DNA of 27,370 nucleotides, from the NCBI GenBank assembly GCA_014885115.2, contig WKLE02003757.1, positions 1 to 27,370 on the forward strand, written 5' to 3'. How positions within the stretch are numbered: the first letter of the stretch is position 1; the number at the start of each line of letters is the position of its first letter. The stretch is from Asterionellopsis glacialis. Taxonomy: Eukaryota; Bacillariophyta; Plagiogrammaphyceae; Rhaphoneidales; Asterionellopsidaceae. Position numbers and translations under genes: made by a program. The notes under the pieces are model-generated. The model searched no databases, was not told the origin of the DNA, and was given only the letters and a program-made list of their open reading frames with translations. Of this stretch, positions 19,837 to 27,370 are shown one piece after another.

Positions 19837-20805
19837 ATGACTCGCTTAATCATTGAAGCATTTGCCTTCTTCGCTACCTTTCATTTGTCCATTGCGTTCG
19901 TAGCGAATTCAAACGGGAACAGAATAAAGCAAACGAGTGCTTTCGTGCCTTTTCAACAACAAAGAAATTCCGCCTTGAGTGGTAACAGTCAATTTTTCAT
20001 GGATGAAGTCGTAAAGACCGATGTTGAGGATAAAGCGAACGAAATACAGGTCATTGAGAACATATCCAAAGATGAAATCACCAAAAACGAAGAAGAGAAC
20101 CCTCGTCTATCTGGTCTTGCCTTAATGTTAGACGACGGAACACGCAAATCGCATTCTGTGGCCCAAAATAGTGCATTCGTAACTGGCTTCTTCAAGGGTT
20201 TAAGTACACGTGATTCCTACCGTGCCTTGATTACAAGTTTGTACTTTGTGTACACCGAGATGGAAGAAGCATTCGATACAACAACGACTGAAGCTGTCTT
20301 GGCACTGGATGACAAGGAACTTCGTCGTGTCGAAGCATTGAAAAAGGACATGGATTACTTTTATGGGTCTAATTGGTCGAATACAATTGAACCATCACCT
20401 GCTACCAAGGCCTATGTTGCACGCGTCAAGGAAGTAGCTGAAAAAGAACCCTTCTTATTGGTTGCACATCAGTACACTCGATATTTGGGAGATTTGTTTG
20501 GTGGTCAAATGATGGGAGGTATGGCCACACGCAGTCTTGACCTACCCAAGGATGGCAAGGGTGTAGCATTCTATACTTTTGATGAAATTCCAAGTGCAAA
20601 AGACTTTATTACCGGCTGGTATCAAAGGTTGAACGAATTGGATTTGACACAGGCTCAAAAGGAGGCTATTGTTGATGAAGCAAATTTGGTATTTGATTTA
20701 AATATTGGTATTCTAACAGAACTCGATGGAAATCCCTTCACTGCCATGTTAACACTTGCCATCAATACAATTAAAATGAAGTTCGGAGCATCCAAGTCAA
20801 ACTAA
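19837..20805 (+). CDS. HO: Heme oxygenase, plastid-targeted type, 322 aa
   Basis: Heme oxygenase opens heme with O2 and reductant (ferredoxin in plastids) to give biliverdin, CO and iron; biliverdin feeds bilin chromophores such as that of diatom phytochrome. The catalytic domain (about 95-315) begins SGLALMLDDGTRKSH, with the probable proximal heme-ligand His at 106. The distal helix reads HQYTRYLGDLFGGQMMGG, with the catalytic Asp at 219. AFYTFDEIP and FDLNIGILTEL follow, as in the family. The N-terminus (MTRLIIEAFAFFATFHLSIAFVAN) is a hydrophobic signal peptide ending at an AF-type site, the pattern of diatom plastid bipartite leaders, and a second SAFVP occurs at about residue 35. About 60 charged, probably disordered residues lie between leader and enzyme. 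A single exon is seen. It is divergent from the CENP-I gene. Confidence 0.93.
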   Translation: MTRLIIEAFAFFATFHLSIAFVANSNGNRIKQTSAFVPFQQQRNSALSGNSQFFMDEVVKTDVEDKANEIQVIENISKDEITKNEEENPRLSGLALMLDDGTRKSHSVAQNSAFVTGFFKGLSTRDSYRALITSLYFVYTEMEEAFDTTTTEAVLALDDKELRRVEALKKDMDYFYGSNWSNTIEPSPATKAYVARVKEVAEKEPFLLVAHQYTRYLGDLFGGQMMGGMATRSLDLPKDGKGVAFYTFDEIPSAKDFITGWYQRLNELDLTQAQKEAIVDEANLVFDLNIGILTELDGNPFTAMLTLAINTIKMKFGASKSN

Positions 20806-21326
20806 AAACCTGCCTTGCTAGAATTTTTTAGATCATTTCACTCTTGATTAATTGTGTTCAACTAGTAATGCCAATTTTTAAATGAATTGACGTACTGTAA
20901 TGTTTTTGTCGTGACAGAGTCGCGTAAATATATTTTGGAAATATGCAAATGAGTTGGAAGTACACATATTTTCAAAACGCCTCGCAGACTATGATGACCA
21001 GGTGGTAAGTAGGATTAGATTTTTGGAGTCGTACTAGTCGACCACCTTCATCTCGTAAGCTCATGGAGGAACGGATTAAATATTAGGTTATGAGGTGCTT
21101 GGCTAAGGTCCAACGAAGATATGCGCCAAAGAGCAGAAGCAGAACGATTTTTCTGTGGGAAAAGAAATCCATCTAAACCAAATCTAAATCAACCGCATTT
21201 CCACATCGACAACAAGAGACGCAACACTATTATTTGTCAATTCACACCAAGCATTTCCTCAGGTTGAACCAACCGAAGTCTAAATTTGATAAGCAACACA
21301 GAAAGGATAGAGATTACGAAGTAGTC
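20806..21326. other. Intergenic region, no gene seen
   Basis: This is the 3' flank of the heme oxygenase gene and the promoter or 5' UTR of the exonuclease gene. I see no repeat or ORF worth calling. The in-frame extension of the next gene to 21234 starts at TTG, so it is left as 5' UTR. Confidence 0.5.
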
Positions 21327-22373
21327 ATGGGTTTTTTCATTACAAAGAAACAAAAGGCTCAAATGCGTGAGCGCAGACGGAAAAAACAAAAACTCGGTGG
21401 CGGTGACATAACGAAAGAACAAGAACAACCCCACGATGAAGAAACCTCAAAAAAGCGTAAACTTGACATGGACGATGCCGATGAAACTCAAAATAAGACG
21501 TCAGGACCACTCACTATCGTAGTTCCTGCAAACTTGACAGCCAAGGAAACCAAAAAATTCAGAAAGGATGCACGTCGAAAAGCTCGATCTGAAGGAAAAG
21601 ATGAAAATTCGATTAAATTTGTAACGGAAGGTCAAGAAAATATCAATGATGGCGAAAATGGACCTTCTGCGTCCAAGCCTTCAAAGATAAGTAAAAAGTC
21701 TTTTCCGAGGATAAATGATTTGCTGGAAGAACAGAAAAAGATAGAAAAGGAACAACAACAATTAGAAACAAAACGACAAGCGGAAGCCAAATTACCAGAA
21801 GATATAAAATCGAAATACTTAGCATTGGATTGTGAGATGGTGGGTATCGGTTCGGAAGGAAAACAGTCTGCATTGGCACGTGTGTCTCTATCCGATTGGT
21901 ATGGAGAAGTTGTATTAGATACCTTCGTCAAGGTCCCAAGTCGTGTCACCGATTTCCGAACCCACGTCTCAGGTGTAACGGCAAAACATTTGCATTCTGA
22001 TGATGCCATGGAACTACATGCTTGTCGGAAAAAGGTAGCAGAGATACTCAAAGATAAAGTGTTGGTGGGTCATGCATTGAAAAATGATTTACAAGCGCTA
22101 TTATTGGACCATCCCAAGGAAGATATCCGTGATACAGCAAAGTACAGACCCTTTCAACGTGCATCCGGTAGAAATGGAGGCAAGTGGAGACCTCGGAAAC
22201 TTCGTGATTTGGTAAAAGAACATTTAAATATTGATATTCAAGTTGTTGGACAAGCCCACGACTCGACAGAGGATGCCCGGGCATCTATGGATTTATTCAA
22301 ACATGTTCGTGAAGTCTGGGAAAAAGAATTGAAACGGCAAGCAACATCGACTAGTGGTAAAAAACGGAAATAA
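21327..22373 (+). CDS. REXO4: REXO4/Rex4-type DEDDh 3'-5' exonuclease, 348 aa
   Basis: Nucleolar RNA exonuclease of the Rex4/XPMC2 type, involved in pre-rRNA processing. The DEDDh exonuclease domain spans about 160-335. ExoI is YLALDCEMVGIG (Asp168, Glu170), followed by ALARVSLSDWYGEVVLDTFV. ExoII is VGHALKNDL (Asp254). The RKLRDLVKEHLNI segment precedes ExoIII HDSTEDARASM (His311, Asp316), so all five catalytic residues are present. The N-terminus is Lys/Arg-rich (KKQKAQMRERRRKKQK and FRKDARRKARSEG), consistent with nucleolar localisation, with a coiled-coil-like KKIEKEQQQLETKRQ just before the domain. The ATG at 21327 (MGFFITKKQK) is chosen; the frame is open back to a TTG at 21234. Its 3' end faces the hydroxylase gene with only 61 nt between stops. 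Confidence 0.9.
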   Translation: MGFFITKKQKAQMRERRRKKQKLGGGDITKEQEQPHDEETSKKRKLDMDDADETQNKTSGPLTIVVPANLTAKETKKFRKDARRKARSEGKDENSIKFVTEGQENINDGENGPSASKPSKISKKSFPRINDLLEEQKKIEKEQQQLETKRQAEAKLPEDIKSKYLALDCEMVGIGSEGKQSALARVSLSDWYGEVVLDTFVKVPSRVTDFRTHVSGVTAKHLHSDDAMELHACRKKVAEILKDKVLVGHALKNDLQALLLDHPKEDIRDTAKYRPFQRASGRNGGKWRPRKLRDLVKEHLNIDIQVVGQAHDSTEDARASMDLFKHVREVWEKELKRQATSTSGKKRK

Positions 22374-22434
22374 TCACCATACTAACATTTACCTTAGCTC
22401 AAAGATGTTCAACTATTTTCGATATTTTTTTTCT

Positions 22435-24648
22435 CTACAGTGAAGCAAACTTGGCTCGGGCTGCATTTGCTTCCTCTGCTTTTCCCTGAACATCCAAAAC
22501 ACGAGCTAACATTTCCCAGGCGCCCTTAACATGTGGGAAAGTCTCAGTAGCGCTTTTGAATTCTGCTTCAGCTCCTGCGAAATCTTTCAAACCAGCCAAA
22601 ATTGAACCAGTGAGACGATGGCATTGCAATCGAAGCGGCTCATACTGCGCAATATAGCGTGCACTGTCACTATCACCCGTTCCAGAAGCAACAGCATGAT
22701 CAAGTAAAGTTTTTGCATTATCAAGACATTTGCCTGCATCTATTATTGCTATCTTGGCACCAGGTAAGTCACCTTGGCTAGCAAGAGTGTTTGCTTTATT
22801 TTGATACACTAAAGCTAGATTCATCAATGCCTTGGATGCTACTTCTGGGCATTCAATTGCTTTCAAAAACATTACTTCAGCCTTTCAACCACAAAAACAT
22901 ACACGTATGGGACAAAAGATAATTCGTTTAGTCAAATTTACAGCAGGCTGGACACTCAAAATAAACCTTTGATGTTACTTACATCTTCAAGATTCCCGGT
23001 TTCTGCTAGGACTGTTCCCCAGTTCACCCATGCCTATATGAAACGGGCAACGTTTCTTGTGAGGTAAGATATACTAGAGCAATCAGAACCATTCAAAGAA
23101 GTGAATGTCAAGCAACATAATTGTAAAACTTACCCCTCCGAATTTCGGGTCGATACTTGTTGCACGTGCATACATTGACATTTCAGCTTTAGTGTCACCT
23201 TTTGCGCCAAGCTTAATGCCAAGATTATAACAAAGCTCTGCATCATCGGCATTCAACTGAACGCTCTTTGTATATGCTTCAATGCTTTCGTCGTCTTTGC
23301 CTTGCTCCGATAAGATAATACCAAGCGTAAAGAGAGCATCAGAGTCCAAGTCTTCTAAAAGATGAAGTACCTCCCGAATCTTTTCCTCGGCTTCGGTGTA
23401 CTGTTTGCGGGTTAATAAGATTTCAGCCCAATCTTTTAGACACGTTGTACACTTGGGATTGATTGCTAGCGCCCATTTGAAATGTTTTTCAGCATCATTC
23501 AAGTTCCCTGCCCTCCTGAGTTCACTGCCTCTATTCTTGAGTCGCCTAACATGTTCAACTCGGTCTTCTATCAGGAGAAAGGCCCCAAGAATATAACGCT
23601 CGCCCTTCTCTACCTTGTGACCACCGTGGCGTACGCTTCCCGGTCTAAAAGTACCGTGGCCCACGTCCATGGGTAGAACATTATCAATCCCCATATGTTC
23701 AAAAAATGTTCCCCCTCCCACATAATTGTCTTTGGGTGTCATTGCTAAAGTCATGGCAAGGATTCCATTATCCACGTGAACGTCTGTCCGGGGGTGAGAC
23801 GCATTGTATTTCAGAAGACTGACTGAATGAGCTCTTAGAACGGACGGTGAGCTTACAATTTCAGGAAAGAGATAACACAGGAGCGGAAAGAACGTCGATT
23901 CTAAACGGGTATTGAACCATTTTCTTGTGTTTGGAAGATTGACAAGCCAATCACCACCTAATTTGTATTTTCCACTAATATATTCATTCTTATCGACACC
24001 TTCCAACTCGGCAGCATTGATAACATCTGCTGCTTCATCGGCGGGGAAAAGTGGTAGACCCTCCGTAACCTTGATTAAATCAAGTGGAAAACCAAATTCA
24101 TCTGCAAAATCTTCCGGTGGAGTCGCACCGAAGCTATAAGAAGCAATCGATGTATTGGGAGCTTCCTCCCATGCAGAAGGACTGGATCCAGACCCAGCGC
24201 AGTAAAAAGATTCGCAGCTTGCGGCACAGTCTTCAGCATGTTCTCGTTCATTTTGCTTAATCGCTTCGGTGAATTCCAATCCAAATTTCTTTTCTAATTC
24301 CGTTAATTTGCCTTGAAGGCGATTGATGTAGTCGACGGAAGAACCACCACCTCCTCTCATGTTGATCAAGGTACTCCATACCCCACCGGTACAATCAAAC
24401 TCTAGACAGTCGTCTAAATCATGCAATTTATTCCATCGAGCCTTTCGTACAGGTCCCAAACGTAATGGTGCCCATTCTACCTCCTCTTCTAGCTTATCAA
24501 GATCGGCACCATCTAATAAGAACTCTCCTCTAGACCACAATTCAATTTTTGCAATATGTTTTCTTCGTTGGATACTTTCATTATCATCAACTACAGCACA
24601 TCTCGCAAATGAGATGGAACTTAGTACCAGCAGCCACCCGCGCCTCAT
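22435..24648 (-). CDS. Secreted prolyl-4-hydroxylase-type 2OG-Fe(II) oxygenase with C-terminal TPRs, three exons
   Basis: Exon 1 is 24648-23134, exon 2 23033-22983 (51 nt) and exon 3 22881-22435, all joined in phase 0, giving 670 residues. Introns are 23133-23034 and 22982-22882 (about 100 nt, GTAAGT donors). A signal peptide (MRRGWLLVLSSISFARC) implies the secretory pathway. Cys pairs follow (CLEFDC, CAASCESFYC). The P4Hc-type domain at about 250-365 shows the iron ligands His291 and Asp293 (DVHVDNG), GGGTFFE, and His341 (VRHGGHKVEKGERYIL), where the Arg of GERY is the likely 2-oxoglutarate contact. From about 370 to the end are TPR repeats (HFKWALAINPKC, ALFTLGIILSEQGKDDESI, LCYNLGIKLGAKGDTKAE, AWVNWGTVLAETGNLEDAE), of which exon 2 supplies AWVNWGTVLAETGNLED. 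Likely hydroxylates protein Pro or Lys in the ER; the substrate is unknown. Confidence 0.85.
22882..23133 (-). other. Two introns flanking a 51-nt micro-exon in the hydroxylase gene
   Basis: Intron 1 is 23133-23034 (GTAAGT...TATAG) and intron 2 is 22982-22882 (GTAAGT...GAAAG). Exon 2 between them is 17 codons long and completes half of a TPR. Without splicing, the first ORF stops at 23083 and the last appears as a separate 145-codon frame. Confidence 0.85.
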
Positions 24649-25039
24649 TTTTATTTGCTTTCTAATAGTGTTATATAAGGTAGAAGGAAAATGTGACTTG
24701 GCTTTTATCTCATCAACATCAAAACTTGCCCTTGTCGTGAGCCGAGGGATGCTGTGTTAGCTGACACAGTAAAAACAATTAACAAAAAAATCACAACTAC
24801 AATTTCAAATGTCAATTTATCAAAATCATCACGACGGTGTCATCCCGGATCCACCCGTGAAGACAAGAGCTCGCGGCCTGCACAAAAGGGATAGACGCTG
24901 CAAAGGATCTCCCGCCTCCTGCACCTTTCCCAGGTATGCTTTTGTCCCTGGATCGGATTTGCATCAACTCAAGACTGACGTCATCGTGGGAGAGAGGGTA
25001 AGGAGAAAGACAGATGGACAGACACAGATCCAAGATAAC
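24649..25039. other. 5' flank of the hydroxylase gene
   Basis: No gene is supported. CTGTGTTAGCTGACACAG (about 24754-24771) is a short inverted repeat with arms CTGTGT/ACACAG, about 110 bp before the hydroxylase ATG, and TGACGTCA occurs at 24976-24983. The CpG-free stretch begins at 24987, close to the LTR boundary at 25040. Confidence 0.45.
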
Positions 25040-26246
25040 TGTTTTATGATTCATGATACAGTCCAGAGACCACACCCTCTCTCAAATAAGCAAGGAAAGC
25101 TTGGAATTTTGCCTACAAATAAGCAATTTCAAGCTTGGCAAAATAACCACCATTGCTTATTTGGGGGTGTGGACTGTATTGAATATTTCCATGGTGATAG
25201 TGCTGATGATTTTGATTTGGCAATTTCATCTGAAACTAGTTAAGGGGTGGTGACAAACCATTACCTCCTCAACCCCACCATATGCCACTGTGCACCCTAG
25301 GGCAGGTTTTGGGCAGGAAAAAGGTTCCCTAGCCAAATAAAGCTAGTTGTGATATCATTGTAAGAAATTTTGAAGAACTTCTGAATAATTCTGATGCAGC
25401 AGTCAGAAGTATCTTTTTCTAAAATACTATGAGAACAAACTATCTCTTTTCATTTGCTTTCCCTTCCTTATTCTGATTCTTTGGAAATTATTTTAAGCAT
25501 TCAGTTGCAGCCAACAACAAGCTAGGCTCTTGTTGCTTTTTTGTAAAGTTGGTTGCTGATGAAGGTAAAGTATACCCAGACTTTCTATACTTCCTTTCTG
25601 CTGGAGTAGGTAAATGTTTACTTGTTGATAGTAGTAATCTCCCCAAAAAAAAAACAAGAGGAAGGCATTATACATTGTTCAAGACAAATATTTCCTATCA
25701 ATGCCAAAACCAGTTCTGCTTCAAGAATTCCAAATATGATGTATTCCACTAATAAAGAATGGGATAGGAATAAGTTGGTATTAATCTTTGTGAGGGACAT
25801 TGTGGAGATCCACCTTGGCTTTGAGATCATTCTCTATGTCTCTCCACCACCAGGTCCAAGTGCTGAGTTCAGAATAACTGTTTGACTCTGAATTGAATAA
25901 CCATAATGCATTTTTGGTATTGATTGGATTAGATTTCAAAAACCTTTTCACATTAGACAAAAATAGGAACATGTGTACTTTTCTTGCTGGAGGAAATTCA
26001 TCAATATTTCTTATCTTGATCACAGTTTTTGTCTGTTGTGATGCATAGATGACTGTGATGATTTTTTTCACTGCAGAATTGAAACCAAACTAAAACAACA
26101 ATCAACAGTATTATCAAAACAAGTGCAACAAATATGCTGATGAGAAAGCACTAATTAATTGGTGTTCTGTAAAGGTTTTTTCAGTGTTGAGTTCTGGCAT
26201 TGAGGGTAGTGCTACAATCAATCTTTTTTAAATTCTTCATAAAACA
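25040..26246 (+). mobile_element. 5' LTR of an LTR retrotransposon, 1207 bp
   Basis: The segment starts TGTTTTATG (25040-25048) and ends with its exact reverse complement CATAAAACA (26238-26246), giving 9-bp terminal inverted repeats with the canonical TG...CA ends. Ten bases later comes a 14-nt match to the primer-binding site for initiator tRNA-Met. The LTR contains no CpG at all and no credible ORF; AATAAA words occur near 25335 and 25751. The second LTR would lie beyond the window, so length and identity to it cannot be checked. ATAAC (25035-25039) would be the target-site duplication if the element makes a 5-bp one. Confidence 0.8.
25049..25184. repeat. Subterminal imperfect inverted repeat within the LTR
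   Basis: The left arm starts ATTCATGATACAGTCC (25049-25064) and includes CCACACCC and CAAATAAGCAA. The right arm, read in reverse complement from 25184, gives ATTCAATACAGTCC, CACACCCCC, AAATAAGCAA and ATTTTGCC. The arms directly abut the 9-bp terminal repeat, forming a possible foldback of about 136 bp at the LTR's outer edge. Confidence 0.7.
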
Positions 26247-26256
26247 TAGTCTCTAA

Positions 26257-26270
26257 TGGTATCAGAGCCA
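26257..26270 (+). other. Retrotransposon primer-binding site (initiator tRNA-Met)
   Basis: TGGTATCAGAGCCA is complementary to the conserved 3' end of eukaryotic/plant-type initiator tRNA-Met (ending in TGGCTCTGATACCA), the usual primer of Ty1/copia elements. It lies 10 nt after the end of the LTR. A chance match of 14 nt beside LTR ends is improbable. Confidence 0.9.
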
Positions 26271-26895
26271 TTATTTGTACTATATTGGTGGTTTATTGCT
26301 GCAGTCTTTCTCAGATAATTTTGTAAGGCAATATGCAGTGATGACTGAGTTTACTGGTGAAACACTGTCAGTACCTCCAAAAGGAGAGCTACTAGAGCTG
26401 AAGCTGGAGTTTTGTTCTGATCTGGGTTAGTGTCAAAGGTTTTTGGTTCCCATTTATCCTCAAATTCTAGTTGGTCATTTTTTCTGTTTTGCTTCATTTG
26501 GAGGTTTTGGGGGAACCAAGCAAAGCATGTTTTGGTTGTGCTCCTTCAATATGGTGGAGTATTGTTGAAGGATGATAGCAACATTGACATCTTCGTTGTT
26601 GAGTGTGTTGATTTTTCTTGCCCAAGCACAGACACCCTTTTCAGGACCTTTCAAAGTAGGTCCTACCTTTTGGGTTGGTAGGCATTCTAAGTACTGATTT
26701 CTCTGTAAAGAATATGTATGTAGGATCCTAGTTGACCTGGTACATTTTTCATCCGAGGTCACAACAACCAGCCTCAGACAACAGCACACACATACAAAAT
26801 ATGTGTCAAAGCGTATCTTTTTTCATTCGCTGCTTCTGTAAAAAAAGTACCACTTTCCATGGACTTCTCATCGATGACTTTTCTTGAAGTCAACG

Positions 26896-27291
26896 ATGGT
26901 GAAAATGCGACGGTCATCAGCTATTGAGAATCCACCTCTCATGGAGCGGACAAGAAGACGAACTCTTGTCCCATCTGAGATGCCCCCCTCAACTGGGCTC
27001 CACGAGACTTACAACAGGAAGGAGATTTGTTTCAAGCTACTCCAAGAGCTTTTTTGCCGGTCGAAGCAGGGGTTCTGGTACCTGCTGTTACCTGACAGTG
27101 ACACCAAGATTGACATCACCAGTGCTACTGGCATTGAATGGGAAGATCTTCTGCTACTTTTAACATTTCTTGGACTTGTTACATTCAAGGTGGGGTCAGT
27201 TGTCAAGGATGCCACTGTAGTTTGGGCCCAGTGGGCAGAATTACAACATGCAATTTCCAAGCATGTACGATTCCAGTTCACAATGACGTGA
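26896..27291 (+). CDS. Hypothetical protein, 131 aa, possibly element-encoded
   Basis: The product is not recognised. It begins with a very basic segment (MVKMRRSS, ERTRRRTLVP), followed by a Phe/Leu-rich part (ICFKLLQELFCRSKQGFWYL) and a hydrophobic EWEDLLLLLTFLGLVTFKVG, which could be a helix or a membrane segment. The frame is open back to a TTG at 26884, but the ATG at 26896 is the first true start. It lies about 630 bp downstream of the primer-binding site, where a gag-like or accessory protein could be encoded, but no CCHC knuckle or other gag feature is present. It has normal CpG content unlike the LTR before it. It may also be a chance ORF. Confidence 0.3.
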   Translation: MVKMRRSSAIENPPLMERTRRRTLVPSEMPPSTGLHETYNRKEICFKLLQELFCRSKQGFWYLLLPDSDTKIDITSATGIEWEDLLLLLTFLGLVTFKVGSVVKDATVVWAQWAELQHAISKHVRFQFTMT

Positions 27292-27370
27292 CAGGGAAAA
27301 GGTGCATCTAGTACCAGAGCCCATTTCTTTTGTGTTGGTAACCCTAATTACAAGAGTCCACTTTCACAAT

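Larger units (their letters stand above)
26247..27370 (+). mobile_element. Internal region of the LTR retrotransposon, 5' part only
   Basis: Everything after the LTR up to the window edge is provisionally internal element sequence. No gag, protease, integrase or reverse-transcriptase motif is visible. A short 29-codon frame (26341-26430, MTEFTGETLSVPPKGELL) begins after the primer site and stops. CpG returns from about 26594. The element may be long-leadered, decayed, or interrupted by other sequence before any gag-pol. Confidence 0.5.

Noticed and set aside
24809..25243. Plus-strand ORF of 144 codons with an ATG
   Set aside because: It starts in normal flank and runs into the LTR and its foldback repeat, crossing the LTR boundary at 25040; there is no recognisable domain and composition changes midway.
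26475..26789. 104-codon minus-strand ORF ending in PPKPPNEAKQKK
   Set aside because: It lies antisense inside the LTR element's presumed internal region, starts at a poor context, and matches no known family.

Overview
The window looks like nuclear DNA from a photosynthetic stramenopile, most likely a diatom. Genes are compact, with zero to two introns of about 96-109 nt that all use GT-AG. The gene set is eukaryotic and plastid-bearing: a heme oxygenase and a phytol/dolichol-kinase-like protein, both with N-terminal leaders, beside a kinetochore protein, a nucleolar exonuclease and an HSF-type factor. No genus is claimed.

Layout, left to right: (1) 540-1857 (+), a two-exon phytol-kinase-type membrane protein. 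(2) 2543-3385 (+), a mitochondrial p32/MAM33-type acidic protein. (3) 4415-5077 (+), a charged protein of unknown function. (4) 5463-9890 (-), a 1475-residue C2CD5-type C2 protein. (5) 10836-11345 (+), a Cys-rich protein with two cyanovirin-N-homology-like repeats, whose apparent signal peptide is in the wrong frame. (6) About 3 kb without a convincing gene (11346-14353), holding three tandem copies of a ~125-bp repeat and several inverted repeats. (7) 14354-15592 (+), a heat-shock-factor-type regulator. (8) 15960-16445 (-), a BTB/T1-domain pseudogene with two in-frame stops. (9) 16719-19298 (-), a two-exon CENP-I/Mis6 kinetochore gene whose second exon is easy to miss. (10) 19837-20805 (+), plastid-type heme oxygenase. 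(11) 21327-22373 (+), REXO4-type exonuclease. (12) 22435-24648 (-), a three-exon secreted prolyl-hydroxylase-type 2OG-Fe(II) oxygenase with C-terminal TPRs. (13) 25040 to the end, the 5' part of an LTR retrotransposon: a 1207-bp LTR with 9-bp terminal inverted repeats, then a 14-nt match to the initiator-tRNA-Met primer site.

The genes are housekeeping functions of separate pathways and I see no operon-like system. The most informative signals are those an ORF scan misses: the LTR element inside a 1.6-kb stretch with no CpG at all, the BTB pseudogene, the hidden exons of the CENP-I and hydroxylase genes, and the frame break at the start of the cyanovirin-like gene. The protein calls come from motif recognition by eye, without database searches.
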